DNA of 64,000 nucleotides from positions 1-64,000 of the forward strand of contig JAGYPB010000008.1 of NCBI GenBank assembly GCA_018399135.1. The letters are read 5' to 3'. Position 1 is the stretch's first letter, and each line of letters opens with the position of its first letter. Below, piece after piece: positions 36,379-47,323 of this stretch. A program made the position numbers and the translations under genes. The DNA comes from Deltaproteobacteria bacterium (GTDB lineage: Bacteria; Desulfobacterota; Desulfuromonadia; Desulfuromonadales; Geopsychrobacteraceae). The notes under the pieces are model-generated. The model made no database searches. It saw only the letters and a program-made list of their open reading frames with translations, and was not told the DNA's origin.

Positions 36379-36495
36379 GGCATTTTTCCGGTATGTCAGG
36401 CAGTTAAAAAGCGAGTCATGAATTGAGACTTTTATAGCTTAGACGTCTTGTCAAAACAAGAGTCCTTGCACCTGTCTGGAAGAAATTAATATTTC

Positions 36496-37194
36496 TTATT
36501 TATTGCTTCCGATAAAAGCGTCGATACGATCCTGATCTTCTTTGAGAATATTGATAAAACGCATTCCGGTGGTCGCAGCCTCTTCATCGATCATGCAGCT
36601 CCAGGCAACTTCAGCAATGCTGCAGACCGGCGGTTTACTGTCATCAAGATGAATCAGAATCAGACACAAGTCCCCCTGATTGGCTGGCGGTTTCATCGCA
36701 AAGCGGATACCTCCGGCACTGATATTTGCGCGGCAGGTGTGGAATCCCTGAAAAATCAACGGTGCTTCGGGACCATAGAGCACCTTGAGATTTTTGTCCC
36801 AGATCTCGCGCATAGCCGGCAAGGTTTTGGCCCCGCGACTGAAGCGGATTCCCAAATCACAGTCCAGACGTTTCTTGACGCGACGCTGAAAAAGTGACAT
36901 GTCATAGTTCAGTAGCAGGGAAAACTGGTTGCTACTGACTTTTTTTTCAAAGCGACCACTGGCGCGGGCACCCATTCCCATGACATCTGTGGTGATTTCA
37001 ATCACTGCATCGGGGATGATGGCGTAATGATCGACAACGTCGCTGCCGTAAGGAGAGTTGACGATCAATCGATTATTTTCTATGCCGCTCACAGTGACAA
37101 TCATTAACTCGGTACGATTGATTGGCAAAGACTGATTCTTCTGGATTTGTAAAATCAGTTGCTGGTCGGTTTTGAAGTAACGTTTAAAATTCAT
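36496..37194 (-). CDS. PilZ-domain c-di-GMP receptor, YcgR-like
   Basis: A 232-residue protein with an N-terminal YcgR-like domain (~1-105) and a C-terminal PilZ domain. The c-di-GMP signature is complete: RRVKKR (RxxxR) near residue 110 and NISAGGIRF ((D/N)xSxxG) near residue 165. It likely changes flagellar, pilus or secretion activity when c-di-GMP rises. It is adjacent to the J-domain gene; there is no flagellar gene in the window to show its target. Confidence 0.85.
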   Translation of the reverse strand: MNFKRYFKTDQQLILQIQKNQSLPINRTELMIVTVSGIENNRLIVNSPYGSDVVDHYAIIPDAVIEITTDVMGMGARASGRFEKKVSSNQFSLLLNYDMSLFQRRVKKRLDCDLGIRFSRGAKTLPAMREIWDKNLKVLYGPEAPLIFQGFHTCRANISAGGIRFAMKPPANQGDLCLILIHLDDSKPPVCSIAEVAWSCMIDEEAATTGMRFINILKEDQDRIDAFIGSNK

Positions 37195-37357
37195 TCGTCA
37201 TCCCATTTGCGGCTACTTGTGCTATTTGCCAATTTACCACTACATACTAACATTAAAAAGACCTTCGGGAGTATGTAATTCTCTTTTTCCGAAGGGTGTT
37301 CCAGTCGATATAGCCTCATTACATCTGCGCCGGCAGGTATTTGAGAAAGAGTTCTTG

Positions 37358-38482
37358 ATGACAGAATCAGTAAGAGATTGTTTTGCGGTAACACCACCTG
37401 GGCTCGAGACACTCTGCTTCCATGAACTAGTCGGCATGGGCTTGTCTCCTCAAAAGCCGGTAACGGGGGGGGTCGGCTTTTGCGGTGGGGTTCGTGAAAT
37501 CTATCTGGCCAACCTCTGGCTGCGTAGCGCCAATCGTATTCTGGTGCGTTTAGGCGATTTCAACGCCCGCGATTTTCCGACCTTGTATCAGCGGCTGGTG
37601 CGCCTACCCTGGGGGCGTTATATCAAGCCGGGGACTCACTGTGATGTGCGGGCGGCCAGTCAGCGTTCACGCTTATCCCACACCGGGCGGATCGAGAAAG
37701 TCTGCCGGGAGGCCATGACGAAAGCGTTAGGTTCGCCACCGGATCTTGCCGGGCCGGGACAGATGGTTCTGCTGCGAGTCAGCGATGACCATGTTGAAGT
37801 TTCTATCGACAGCTCCGGTGAACATCTCCACCGGCGTGGTTATCGCCAGGCGCGCAGTGCAGCACCGCTACGTGAGAATCTTGCTGCAGCGGCATTACTG
37901 GCCTGTGGCTACAATGGTTCAATGCCTCTGGTCGATATGATGACTGGATCCGGTACCTTTGTTATTGAGGCGGGGTTGATTGCCGCGAACAAGCCTCCCG
38001 GATCTGGACGTAATTTTTCTTTTATGCTCTGGCCAAAGTACCGTGAGCCGTTGTGGCGTCTGTTGTTGCTCGAGGCAGAAAAGGGGGAGCGGATCGGGGG
38101 GTATGCTGCGATTAAAGGTGTCGATAATAATCCCAAGGCAATCACAGCGGCGCACGCGAATCTTGACCGTGCCGGACTTGGTCGTGAAATAGAGATCTGT
38201 TATGGGAAATTGCAGGATCTGGTGCCGAAAGGGGCGACCGGATTGTTGATCGGTAACCCTCCTTACGGTTCCAGACTGGGAGGCAGCGCTGATCTGCGAC
38301 CATTTTATCGTGATATAGAATGCCTGTGCGGGGTGACTTTTGCCGACTGGACTTGCGTCCTGTTGTGCCCTGAGTCAGTGGTCGGGCAGATGAAAAAACT
38401 GAAATTCAACCCCCTGCTGGACTTTTCTCATGGTGGTATCAGGGTTTCTCTCTTTGTTAAGGAGCCGGGTAAATCTCCTTGA
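37358..38482 (+). CDS. THUMP-domain RNA methyltransferase, RlmL/RlmK-like N-terminal type
   Basis: A 374-residue SAM-dependent methyltransferase, related to the 23S rRNA m2G2445 enzyme (N-terminal part of RlmL). A ferredoxin-like/THUMP region (about 1-160; FAVTPPGLETLCFHEL at the start) is followed by the catalytic domain with DMMTGSGTFVIEA (SAM loop) and the N6/N2-type motif NPPYGSRLG. I start at the ATG at 37358, since the preceding 47 codons have no family match and no ribosome site. It stands alone before rpsU. Confidence 0.85.
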   Translation: MTESVRDCFAVTPPGLETLCFHELVGMGLSPQKPVTGGVGFCGGVREIYLANLWLRSANRILVRLGDFNARDFPTLYQRLVRLPWGRYIKPGTHCDVRAASQRSRLSHTGRIEKVCREAMTKALGSPPDLAGPGQMVLLRVSDDHVEVSIDSSGEHLHRRGYRQARSAAPLRENLAAAALLACGYNGSMPLVDMMTGSGTFVIEAGLIAANKPPGSGRNFSFMLWPKYREPLWRLLLLEAEKGERIGGYAAIKGVDNNPKAITAAHANLDRAGLGREIEICYGKLQDLVPKGATGLLIGNPPYGSRLGGSADLRPFYRDIECLCGVTFADWTCVLLCPESVVGQMKKLKFNPLLDFSHGGIRVSLFVKEPGKSP

Positions 38483-38572
38483 CTTGCCGGGGGTCAAGAG
38501 TGTATAAGACCAACCTCTTGCAGTAGCAACGCAGCTTTTGCAAAGATTGAGAAGAAAGTGGGGTGATTGTTC

Positions 38573-38770
38573 GTGGAAATCACTGTTATCGATGGTAACG
38601 TCGAAAAAGCGATTAAAGTCCTGAAGCGTAAATTGCAGCAGGAAGGGCTTTTCCGTGAAATGAAGCAGCGCAAATTTTACGAAAAACCAAGTATCAAGCG
38701 TAAGCGCAAAGAGAAAGAAGCCCAGCGTCGACTGCGCAAGAAAATGCGTGCCATCAAGCGATTTGCCTGA
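38573..38770 (+). CDS. rpsU: Ribosomal protein bS21
   Basis: A 65-residue, very basic small-subunit protein: EITVIDGNVEKAIKVLKRKLQ, REMKQRKFYEKPS and a Lys/Arg-rich tail are the bS21 pattern. The start is a GTG at 38573 (a TTG two codons earlier is in frame). The usual partners dnaG and rpoD are not downstream; a strong terminator follows directly. Confidence 0.93.
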   Translation: MEITVIDGNVEKAIKVLKRKLQQEGLFREMKQRKFYEKPSIKRKRKEKEAQRRLRKKMRAIKRFA

Positions 38771-38803
38771 TCGGTCAAGACGTTTAATCCTCCTTTAGTA
38801 AAC

Positions 38804-38844
38804 AAAAAAAGCGGAGAACCCCACAGCAGGGTTCTCCGCTTTTT
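38804..38844 (+). terminator. rpsU terminator
   Basis: GCGGAGAACCC pairs with GGGTTCTCCGC, flanked by seven A on the left and five T on the right; loop of seven bases. Confidence 0.93.
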
Positions 38845-38972
38845 CTATTCAGCGTCTTGACAGGTGGGCAAAGGGCAGCTATATTCCTAGTTCGTAATTA
38901 TTCTTGTTTGCTACTGAAACACTGTAATACTGCTGTTGCAATATCACCCATTTAAAAAAAAGGAGATGCTAA

Positions 38973-41168
<2,196 letters not shown>

Positions 41169-41194
41169 ATACCGGCCTCCGTTTAACGAAAGCC

Positions 41195-41239
41195 AAAAAA
41201 AGAGCGGTGTTCCGATAACAGGAACCCCGCTCTTTTTTT
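41195..41239 (+). terminator. katG terminator
   Basis: AGAGCGGTGTTCC pairs with GGAACCCCGCTCT (12 of 13) with seven A before and seven T after; the loop is seven bases. Confidence 0.92.
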
Positions 41240-41311
41240 GATTCAAAACCGGGCTGAGGTTCTTGGCCCTTCGAACCAACGGGTGCCAAAATAACCCTGT
41301 GTAGGTATTCG

Positions 41312-41353
41312 GGGGACACAATGCCTATTTGGTAAAATAGGCATTGTGTCCCC
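41312..41353. repeat. Perfect REP-like hairpin
   Basis: A 19-bp perfect inverted repeat, GGGGACACAATGCCTATTT, with a GGTA spacer. The GGGGACACAAT start recalls hairpins that flank REP-associated tyrosine transposase genes in several proteobacteria; no such gene is in the window. It lies between the katG terminator and the gap stop. Confidence 0.8.
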
Positions 41354-41390
41354 ATTGTGTTCTCCAAGCAGCACGAGCAGAGACCCCCAA

Positions 41391-42830
41391 TTACTTCGGC
41401 CACTGCTCCAGATTCAGTCCCGACACCTTCTCGACAATCCTTACCACCTGGTGGCTGTAGCCATATTCGTTATCGTACCAGACATAGAGGACACAGCGAT
41501 TTCCCTGGACGATGGTGGCCAGGGAATCGACGATCCCGGCATAGCTGGAGCCGACCATGTCGGAGGAAACCGCCTCAGGCGAATTGGTATAGTCGATCTG
41601 ATCCTGCAGGGACGATTCCAATGACATGCCGCGCAGGTAGAGATTGAGTTCGTCGACGTTGGTCTCCTGTTTTAAGGTCAGGTTGAGGATGGCCAGAGAG
41701 ACATTGGGAGTCGGCACGCGGATAGCGTTACCGGTCAATTTCCCGGTGAGTTCAGGCAGGGCCTTGGCAACCGCTTTGGCGGCACCGGTTTCGGTGATGA
41801 CCATATTCAGGGGGGCACTGCGACCGCGTCGCTCTTTGTTGTGGTAGTTGTCGATCAGGTTCTGGTCGTTGGTGTAGCTATGGCAGGTTTCAACATGACC
41901 ATTGTCGATGCCGAAACGGTCGTTGACAGCTTTTAATACCGGGACAATAGCGTTGGTTGTACAACTGGCGGCGGACAAAACAGAATCTCCGGATTCCAGC
42001 AGCTCATTGTTGACGCCATAAACGACGTTGGGGATATCTCCCTTGCCGGGTGCTGTCAACAATACCTGGGTTGCACCGGGACGCAGATGCCGCGATAATC
42101 CGGTACGGTCACGCCATTTGCCGGTATTGTCAATGACGATGGCATTGTTGATGCCGTAGCTGGTGTAGTCAACTTCTTCCGGGGAATCAGCGTAAATGAT
42201 GCGGATCTGATTACCGTTGGCCACAATCGAGCTCTGTTCTTCGTCAACAATGATGGTGCCCTTGAAGTGGCCGTGAACCGAGTCTCGGCGCAACAGGCTG
42301 GCACGCTTGGCGAGATCGTCGTCACTGCCTTTGCGTACAACAGCAGCACGTACGCGTAGTTTGTCGCCACCGCCGGCCTGTTCGATCAGAATACGTGCCA
42401 GCAGGCGACCGATACGACCGAAGCCGTATAACACGACATCGCGGGGAGCACTGAGCTGGTGCCCTTTGCCGGTATTCAGACCACTGAGTTGTTCGGTTAC
42501 AAAGGTGCGGATATCCTTGTTTGATTGTTCCTGGTAGCGCAAAACCAGTTTGGCCAGGTCGACCTTGGCTGGAGCCAGATCCATTTCTGACATGATCTGC
42601 AGGATCGGGTAGGTATCTTTTACCCATATTTCACGGTTGATAATCTGGCGTGCAAAACGATGAACACGCAGAATGTCAATTGTTGACTGGTTGACCAGAT
42701 TGCGATCAAAAACAGTACAAATGACTTCGTGATCGCGGTACAGCTTGCCAATCAGCGGAATCATCAGTTCGGCAATGGCTTCCCTCTCTTTCCAGTCTTT
42801 AAAATAATCCCCTACCGCTGTCTCACCCAT
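41391..42830 (-). CDS. gap: Glyceraldehyde-3-phosphate dehydrogenase, long form
   Basis: Phosphorylating GAPDH of glycolysis/gluconeogenesis. The NAD-binding loop is YGFGRIGR at 135-142, the catalytic cysteine is Cys290 in ASCTTNAIVP, and the C terminus has WYDNEYGYSHQVVRI. It differs from the common ~335-residue enzyme by an N-terminal helical extension of ~130 residues; this ~480-residue form is known in other proteobacteria, often as a second GAPDH. AAAGGA precedes the ATG. The aldolase gene is divergent, with a dyad between them. Confidence 0.92.
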   Translation of the reverse strand: MGETAVGDYFKDWKEREAIAELMIPLIGKLYRDHEVICTVFDRNLVNQSTIDILRVHRFARQIINREIWVKDTYPILQIMSEMDLAPAKVDLAKLVLRYQEQSNKDIRTFVTEQLSGLNTGKGHQLSAPRDVVLYGFGRIGRLLARILIEQAGGGDKLRVRAAVVRKGSDDDLAKRASLLRRDSVHGHFKGTIIVDEEQSSIVANGNQIRIIYADSPEEVDYTSYGINNAIVIDNTGKWRDRTGLSRHLRPGATQVLLTAPGKGDIPNVVYGVNNELLESGDSVLSAASCTTNAIVPVLKAVNDRFGIDNGHVETCHSYTNDQNLIDNYHNKERRGRSAPLNMVITETGAAKAVAKALPELTGKLTGNAIRVPTPNVSLAILNLTLKQETNVDELNLYLRGMSLESSLQDQIDYTNSPEAVSSDMVGSSYAGIVDSLATIVQGNRCVLYVWYDNEYGYSHQVVRIVEKVSGLNLEQWPK

Positions 42831-42937
42831 GGCCGCGTCCTTTCAAATTGCGAATGTTTTTTTAAGTCTTTATGAATCTGTGATATACCAACTCTTAAAA
42901 TCAAGCGTATACTAGAAGATCTAAATACCTATTGCAA

Positions 42938-42958
42938 CTGTTTGCAGGTTGCAAACAG
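42938..42958. promoter_or_regulatory. Candidate operator in the gap-fba divergent region
   Basis: A perfect dyad, CTGTTTGCA-GGT-TGCAAACAG, 9-bp arms. It lies 107 bases before the gap start and 72 before the fba start, so one bound regulator could act on both genes. No regulator gene is adjacent. Confidence 0.5.
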
Positions 42959-43030
42959 GGCTGTGGCGGGGCGGTGGATCTCCGCTATGGTAGAGCCCTT
43001 AATCCAAACAACGATAGGGAGGAATCATTC

Positions 43031-44011
43031 ATGGCTGAGGTAGTGAACTACAGAGATCTGGGTCTGGTCAATTCGCGTGAACTGTTTCGTCAAGCTGTTT
43101 CCGGTGGTTACGCGATTCCTGCATATAATTTCAATAATCTTGAGCAGTTGCAGGCGATTGTTACCGCATGTGCCGAAACCGGTTCACCTGTTATTCTGCA
43201 GGTCAGCAAGGGGGCGCGCAGCTACGCCAACGAAACCATGCTTCGTTTCATGGCGATGGGTGCGGTGCGCATGGCGCGGGAGATGGGTTCGGCGATTCCG
43301 ATTGTCCTGCACCTTGATCATGGAGATTCTTTTGAGACCTGCAAAAGCTGCATCGAATCGGGTTTTTCCTCAGTGATGATTGATGGTTCCCATCTGCCTT
43401 ATGACGAAAATGTCGCCCTGACCCGTAAAGTTGTGGAATACGCCCATCAATACGATGTGACCGTCGAAGGTGAGCTTGGCGTTCTGGCCGGTATCGAGGA
43501 TGATGTCGTGGCCGAACATTCTACCTACACCCAGCCGGAGGAAGTGGAAGATTTTGTCAGTAAAACCGGCGTAGATTCGTTGGCCATTTCCATCGGTACC
43601 AGCCACGGTGCTTTCAAATTCAAGGTCAAGGAAGGGGAAGAGCCACCACCACTGCGTTTCGATATTCTGGAGGAATGCGAAAAACGTATTCCCGGTTTTC
43701 CGATTGTTCTGCACGGAGCGTCCAGTGTCGTTCAGGAGTATGTCGAGCTGATCAATAAATATGGCGGCAAGATGGAGGGAGCTGTTGGTGTATCCGAAGA
43801 TCAACTACGTCGGGCGGCCGCCAGTGCGGTGTGCAAAATCAACATCGATTCCGACGGACGGCTTGCAGTGACTGCCAAAATTCGTGAGTATTTGGCCAAT
43901 GATCCGGGTGAGTTTGATCCACGTAAGTATCTGGGGGCGGCTCGTAAGGAGCTGATCAAACTGATCAAGCATAAAAATGAAGCAGTGCTTGGCAGTGCAG
44001 GAAGGGCATAA
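43031..44011 (+). CDS. fba: Class II fructose-bisphosphate aldolase
   Basis: Zinc-dependent aldolase that joins or splits fructose 1,6-bisphosphate. The metal and catalytic sites are seen in LHLDHGDSFETC, EGELG, AISIGTSHGAFK and VLHGASSV. It has 326 residues; the C-terminal ending is typical for this group. The start is fixed by AGGGAGG before the ATG at 43031. With gap it makes a central-carbon pair read in opposite directions from one control region. Confidence 0.93.
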   Translation: MAEVVNYRDLGLVNSRELFRQAVSGGYAIPAYNFNNLEQLQAIVTACAETGSPVILQVSKGARSYANETMLRFMAMGAVRMAREMGSAIPIVLHLDHGDSFETCKSCIESGFSSVMIDGSHLPYDENVALTRKVVEYAHQYDVTVEGELGVLAGIEDDVVAEHSTYTQPEEVEDFVSKTGVDSLAISIGTSHGAFKFKVKEGEEPPPLRFDILEECEKRIPGFPIVLHGASSVVQEYVELINKYGGKMEGAVGVSEDQLRRAAASAVCKINIDSDGRLAVTAKIREYLANDPGEFDPRKYLGAARKELIKLIKHKNEAVLGSAGRA

Positions 44012-44044
44012 CGATCAGATCGGGCTTTATCACCTACCGCAACC

Positions 44045-44078
44045 AAAAGGTGCGGGGCCGCGGCCCCGCACCTTTTTT
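44045..44078 (+). terminator. fba terminator
   Basis: A 32-bp perfect palindrome (AAAAGGTGCGGGGCCG and its complement) ending in six T, 33 bases after the aldolase stop. Confidence 0.93.
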
Positions 44079-44364
44079 AAGTCACGTTACCCACAACAAT
44101 CAAAATGACTGGGTATTGATTCCAACCACTGCACAGCGCAACTTGATTGACGTGGATCACCAGATTCTACATCACCCAAGAGAGGTTTTGCACCTCCCCC
44201 AAAAGTCCAAGCTTATCAGCCGGTCTGATACCATGGTCGGCACTGGAGCATCTACAACCATGGCGGTGTCTTCAGCGCTATCGGCGCCTCCCTTTAACAC
44301 CACCTGCCACATTGTCCAGGATCCGGTGCTGAACAGATACACCTGTTCAATACTTTATTTGCGG
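44079..44364. other. Intergenic region without a supportable gene
   Basis: About 285 bases between the fba terminator and the ChaN gene stop. I see no coding region or RNA gene. The last part (44271-44340) starts with TTCAGCGC and ends with GGATCCGGTGCTGAACAGATAC, the right end of repeat family 1. Confidence 0.5.
44317..44340 (+). repeat. Right-end remnant of repeat family 1 (remnant G)
   Basis: CAGGATCCGGTGCTGAACAGATAC shares the right end of copies A-D almost exactly. A possible left end (TTCAGC) is 46 bases upstream, so it may be another internally deleted copy. Confidence 0.5.
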
Positions 44365-45612
44365 TTACGGCATTTTTGGTTGCTGCTGGTTCTCGGGGCT
44401 AAATTCAACCGCAATGACAATTTCTTCATGATCACGCAGAACGGCTAAAGTGGCATTGTCACCGATCTGTTTGCGGGCCAGTTCGTAGGTCAGGCCTGCT
44501 TGATCAGTGAGGATCTCTCCATCAATCCGTAGCAGGATATCGCCGATCCGCAGGCCATGAGTCGCTGCTGCCGAACCTGGCATCACCTTGTTGATCACAA
44601 CTCCTGAGCTGGTTCCCGGTGATACGATGATACCAAGCTTGACTCCCGTCTGGGGAAGTGGCTCATAATCAATAACGTAGAGAAAGTGATAAGGGAGCAG
44701 CGGGTGATCCGGGGTCTCAACGTTCATGATGCGATCCGGGTTAAGTATTTTTGATTCTTCCGTTTCTGTTGTGCCGATCAGCAGGTAGCTGGCCTGCAGA
44801 CGCCGGAACAGTCGACGTGGGATGCCATAACCAAACTGGATATGATTGTTGCCGGCGATGACAACAACCTGGTGATCCGCTTCCTTGGCGTTCAGATAGT
44901 CTGCCAGGTTGGCCGCCATGGTTTCATCCCAGAGGGTTTGTACCCTTTTAAAGCCGCTGGAATGTCCTTTTCCCATCGGGTGTCCGTCCAGAAAGGCGTC
45001 GAGCATGGCCTGGTAATGCGGGTCATCGAAGTCCATTTCCGGCAATCGCTCCCGGTCTTGTGACGAGAGATCCTCTATTGCTGTTTTGCTGAGAAGCTGT
45101 CTGGTTGTGGCTTCGGCGTTTAAAGCAAGAACCCGGATTTTCTGGTCTCGACAGAAAACCAACAGGTCGCGGTACAGGGCGAAGTCCATGTTCCAGGTGG
45201 AATACCAGCCCACCTGTTTTAGAAAGTCCTTTTCACTGAGATCTCCGGCACTCCAGCGATCGAGAACCGTCTGTTGCGATGGCGTGAACATTTCCATTGC
45301 CAGGGTGACCCGGCCTGGATTATCCCCTGCCAGAGCCCGGAGGAGTTTTTCCTGGATCAGGTGCGCTGCTGGATTGTCGTGGGTTTCGCCGACGTAGATG
45401 ACCTGTGCCCGACGAGCATGATCAACGACGGTTTCGTGGGTCACTCGGTAACCACTGGGCAGATGAAAGATATCACCTGCTACAAATGGCTGTGCGAGGG
45501 GATAGGGTTGTTGGGCAGTGAGGGCTATTTGTTGGGACACAGTCGTCATGGTGCAGGCACTCAGCAGGATAAGGAGGAAGAGAACAGGTGTTAAACGGAT
45601 CAGCGATGGCAT
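44365..45612 (-). CDS. ChaN-family lipoprotein with C-terminal PDZ domain
   Basis: The signal peptide ends in LLSAC, a lipobox. Residues ~40-290 are a ChaN-like (DUF399) domain: IYVGETHDNPAAHLIQ, LAMEMFTPSQQ, and VVVIAGNNHIQFGYGIPRRL are its signatures, and the Campylobacter relative binds heme. The last ~100 residues form a PDZ domain (GVVINKVMPGSAAATHGLRIGDILLRIDG). The ATG at 45612 gives 415 residues. Possibly heme or iron handling at the outer membrane; this is inferred. It is divergent from the polyamine operon. Confidence 0.82.
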   Translation of the reverse strand: MPSLIRLTPVLFLLILLSACTMTTVSQQIALTAQQPYPLAQPFVAGDIFHLPSGYRVTHETVVDHARRAQVIYVGETHDNPAAHLIQEKLLRALAGDNPGRVTLAMEMFTPSQQTVLDRWSAGDLSEKDFLKQVGWYSTWNMDFALYRDLLVFCRDQKIRVLALNAEATTRQLLSKTAIEDLSSQDRERLPEMDFDDPHYQAMLDAFLDGHPMGKGHSSGFKRVQTLWDETMAANLADYLNAKEADHQVVVIAGNNHIQFGYGIPRRLFRRLQASYLLIGTTETEESKILNPDRIMNVETPDHPLLPYHFLYVIDYEPLPQTGVKLGIIVSPGTSSGVVINKVMPGSAAATHGLRIGDILLRIDGEILTDQAGLTYELARKQIGDNATLAVLRDHEEIVIAVEFSPENQQQPKMP

Positions 45613-45723
45613 GATAATAACCTGTGGGCTAAGGTGAAATACGTTCTGAAACGAAAGACTGAGAGGATTAAACCATGAACCATTTTCCCGGTTCAAGGGG
45701 ACGGCGGACAAGTTTATCGCTTC

Positions 45724-45867
45724 GTAACTATTCAGCTCTATCCTTGCGCAGGGCCTTCGGGTTCTGTAGTAAGGATGTCTGTCGCCATGGACGGCGACAG
45801 CAATCGGTCATTGATGACGAAAAGCGTCCCTTGACATAGAATTCCCGATCCGGTGCTGAACAGATCC
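45724..45867 (+). repeat. 144-bp structured repeat family 1, copy D
   Basis: The most diverged full-length copy. The outer stem is partly lost (GGCCTTCGGGTT on the left against ATTCCCGATCC on the right), but the apical hairpin CTGTCGCC-ATGGAC-GGCGACAG and the conserved GATGACGAAAAGCGTCCCTT are intact. It is in the divergent gap between the ChaN gene and the polyamine operon. Confidence 0.82.
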
Positions 45868-45943
45868 ATCGCTTCCAACTAAAGTTTGCACGGTGTGAAG
45901 CAATAGTGTGATGCGAGCTTTTGGGTACGACCGTTGATTTCTG

Positions 45944-45971
45944 TTGACAGCAATCACAGGAAAGGTAAAGT
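45944..45971 (+). promoter_or_regulatory. Candidate promoter of the polyamine operon
   Basis: TTGACA (45944-45949), 16 bases, then TAAAGT (45966-45971). It is 60 bases before the leader ORF and 106 before the main start. Confidence 0.4.
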
Positions 45972-46031
45972 CACAAATTGTCTTTTTTCCCGGTACCACG
46001 GGGCTTTCACTGGGTTGCAGGTGGAGGATAA

Positions 46032-46085
46032 ATGCCCTATGGCGCAGGAATTGTTACAATAACGAAGGGAGATGAAAATGAATAA
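46032..46085 (+). CDS. Possible 17-residue leader peptide overlapping the polyamine operon start
   Basis: An ATG with GGAGG four bases upstream opens a frame for MPYGAGIVTITKGDENE and ends at a TAA that overlaps the start of the following gene (ATG at 46078, stop at 46083). Such an overlap would couple translation of the two. It could also be chance: the ribosome-site spacing is a little short. No codon pattern typical for an amino-acid attenuator is seen. Confidence 0.4.
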   Translation: MPYGAGIVTITKGDENE

Positions 46086-47274
46086 AGTTCTGATCATTGG
46101 TGCCGGCGGGGTCGGCCGGGTTGTCGTTCACAAATGTGCTCAGCGCAACGATATTTTTTCAGCCATAACTCTGGCTTCGCGAACAAAAACAAAGTGTGAT
46201 GAAATCGCTGCGGAAATCAAGGACGTAACGGTTAAAACGGCTCAGATTGATGCTGACAATGTCCCCGAACTGGTCGCCCTGATAAAGCAGGAACAACCGC
46301 AACTGTTAATCAATGTCGCTTTGCCCTATCAGGATCTGACCATTATGGACGCCTGTCTGGAAACCGGCGTCGATTATCTCGATACCGCCAATTACGAACC
46401 CCACGACACGGCAAAGTTTGAGTACAGCTGGCAGTGGGCTTACCATGATCGTTTCAAGGCAGAAGGGGTGATGGCGTTGTTGGGTAGTGGTTTTGATCCC
46501 GGCGTGACGAATGTTTTTACCGCCCTGGCCGCAAAGAAATATCTTGATGTGATTGAGGAAATTGACATCATTGATGCTAATGCCGGCAATCATGGCCAAT
46601 CCTTTGCGACCAATTTCAACCCGGAAATCAACATCCGTGAGATTACCGCTATCTGTCGGCATTGGGAAAATGATCAGTGGGTTGAGTCGCCGCCCCTGGC
46701 CACCAAACGGATATTTGACTTTCCTGAAGGGATAGGGCCGATGAATATCTATCGGCTTTACCACGAAGAGATGGAATCACTGGTCAAGCACATACCGACC
46801 ATCAAAAAAGCCCAGTTCTGGATGACCTTTTCCGATAATTATCTGAAGCATCTGGAGGTGTTGCAGAATGTTGGTATGACGCGTATTGATGAGGTGGAAT
46901 TCCAGGGGCATAAGATTGCTCCGATCCAGCTTTTAAAGGTGCTGCTTCCTGATCCGGCCAGCCTCGGTCCCCTGACCAAAGGGAAAACCTGTATCGGTGT
47001 AATTGCCCGCGGCACCAAGAATGGGCAGCGTAAGCAGGTGTACATCTACAACATTTGCGATCACGAAGCCTGTTACCAGGAAACCAACTCTCAGGCCATC
47101 AGCTATACCACCGGGGTTCCGGCGGTCGTAGGCGGCATCATGATGGTAACCGGCAAATGGCATGCGTCAGGGGTATGGAACATGGAGCAGTTTGACCCGG
47201 AAGACTTTCTTGCCGAATTGGGGCCAATGGGACTGCCACATACCGTAGTTGAAGGTGAGTGGCCGGAATTATAG
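46078..47274 (+). CDS. Carboxynorspermidine/carboxyspermidine synthase (saccharopine dehydrogenase family)
   Basis: NADPH-dependent enzyme that joins aspartate semialdehyde to a diamine, giving carboxyspermidine or carboxynorspermidine. It has the Rossmann start VLIIGAGGVGRVVVHKCA, LASRTKTKCDEIA, and the saccharopine-dehydrogenase-like GSGFDPGVTNVF. At 399 residues it fits the family. Being followed by nspC and speA makes saccharopine metabolism unlikely. I prefer the ATG at 46078 (GGGAG six bases upstream) to the one at 46072. Confidence 0.88.
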   Translation: MNKVLIIGAGGVGRVVVHKCAQRNDIFSAITLASRTKTKCDEIAAEIKDVTVKTAQIDADNVPELVALIKQEQPQLLINVALPYQDLTIMDACLETGVDYLDTANYEPHDTAKFEYSWQWAYHDRFKAEGVMALLGSGFDPGVTNVFTALAAKKYLDVIEEIDIIDANAGNHGQSFATNFNPEINIREITAICRHWENDQWVESPPLATKRIFDFPEGIGPMNIYRLYHEEMESLVKHIPTIKKAQFWMTFSDNYLKHLEVLQNVGMTRIDEVEFQGHKIAPIQLLKVLLPDPASLGPLTKGKTCIGVIARGTKNGQRKQVYIYNICDHEACYQETNSQAISYTTGVPAVVGGIMMVTGKWHASGVWNMEQFDPEDFLAELGPMGLPHTVVEGEWPEL

Positions 47275-47323
47275 GATCCAAGGGCGTTCGACGCAGGCGT
47301 CGCCCTGACCGAAAGAGACAAGC

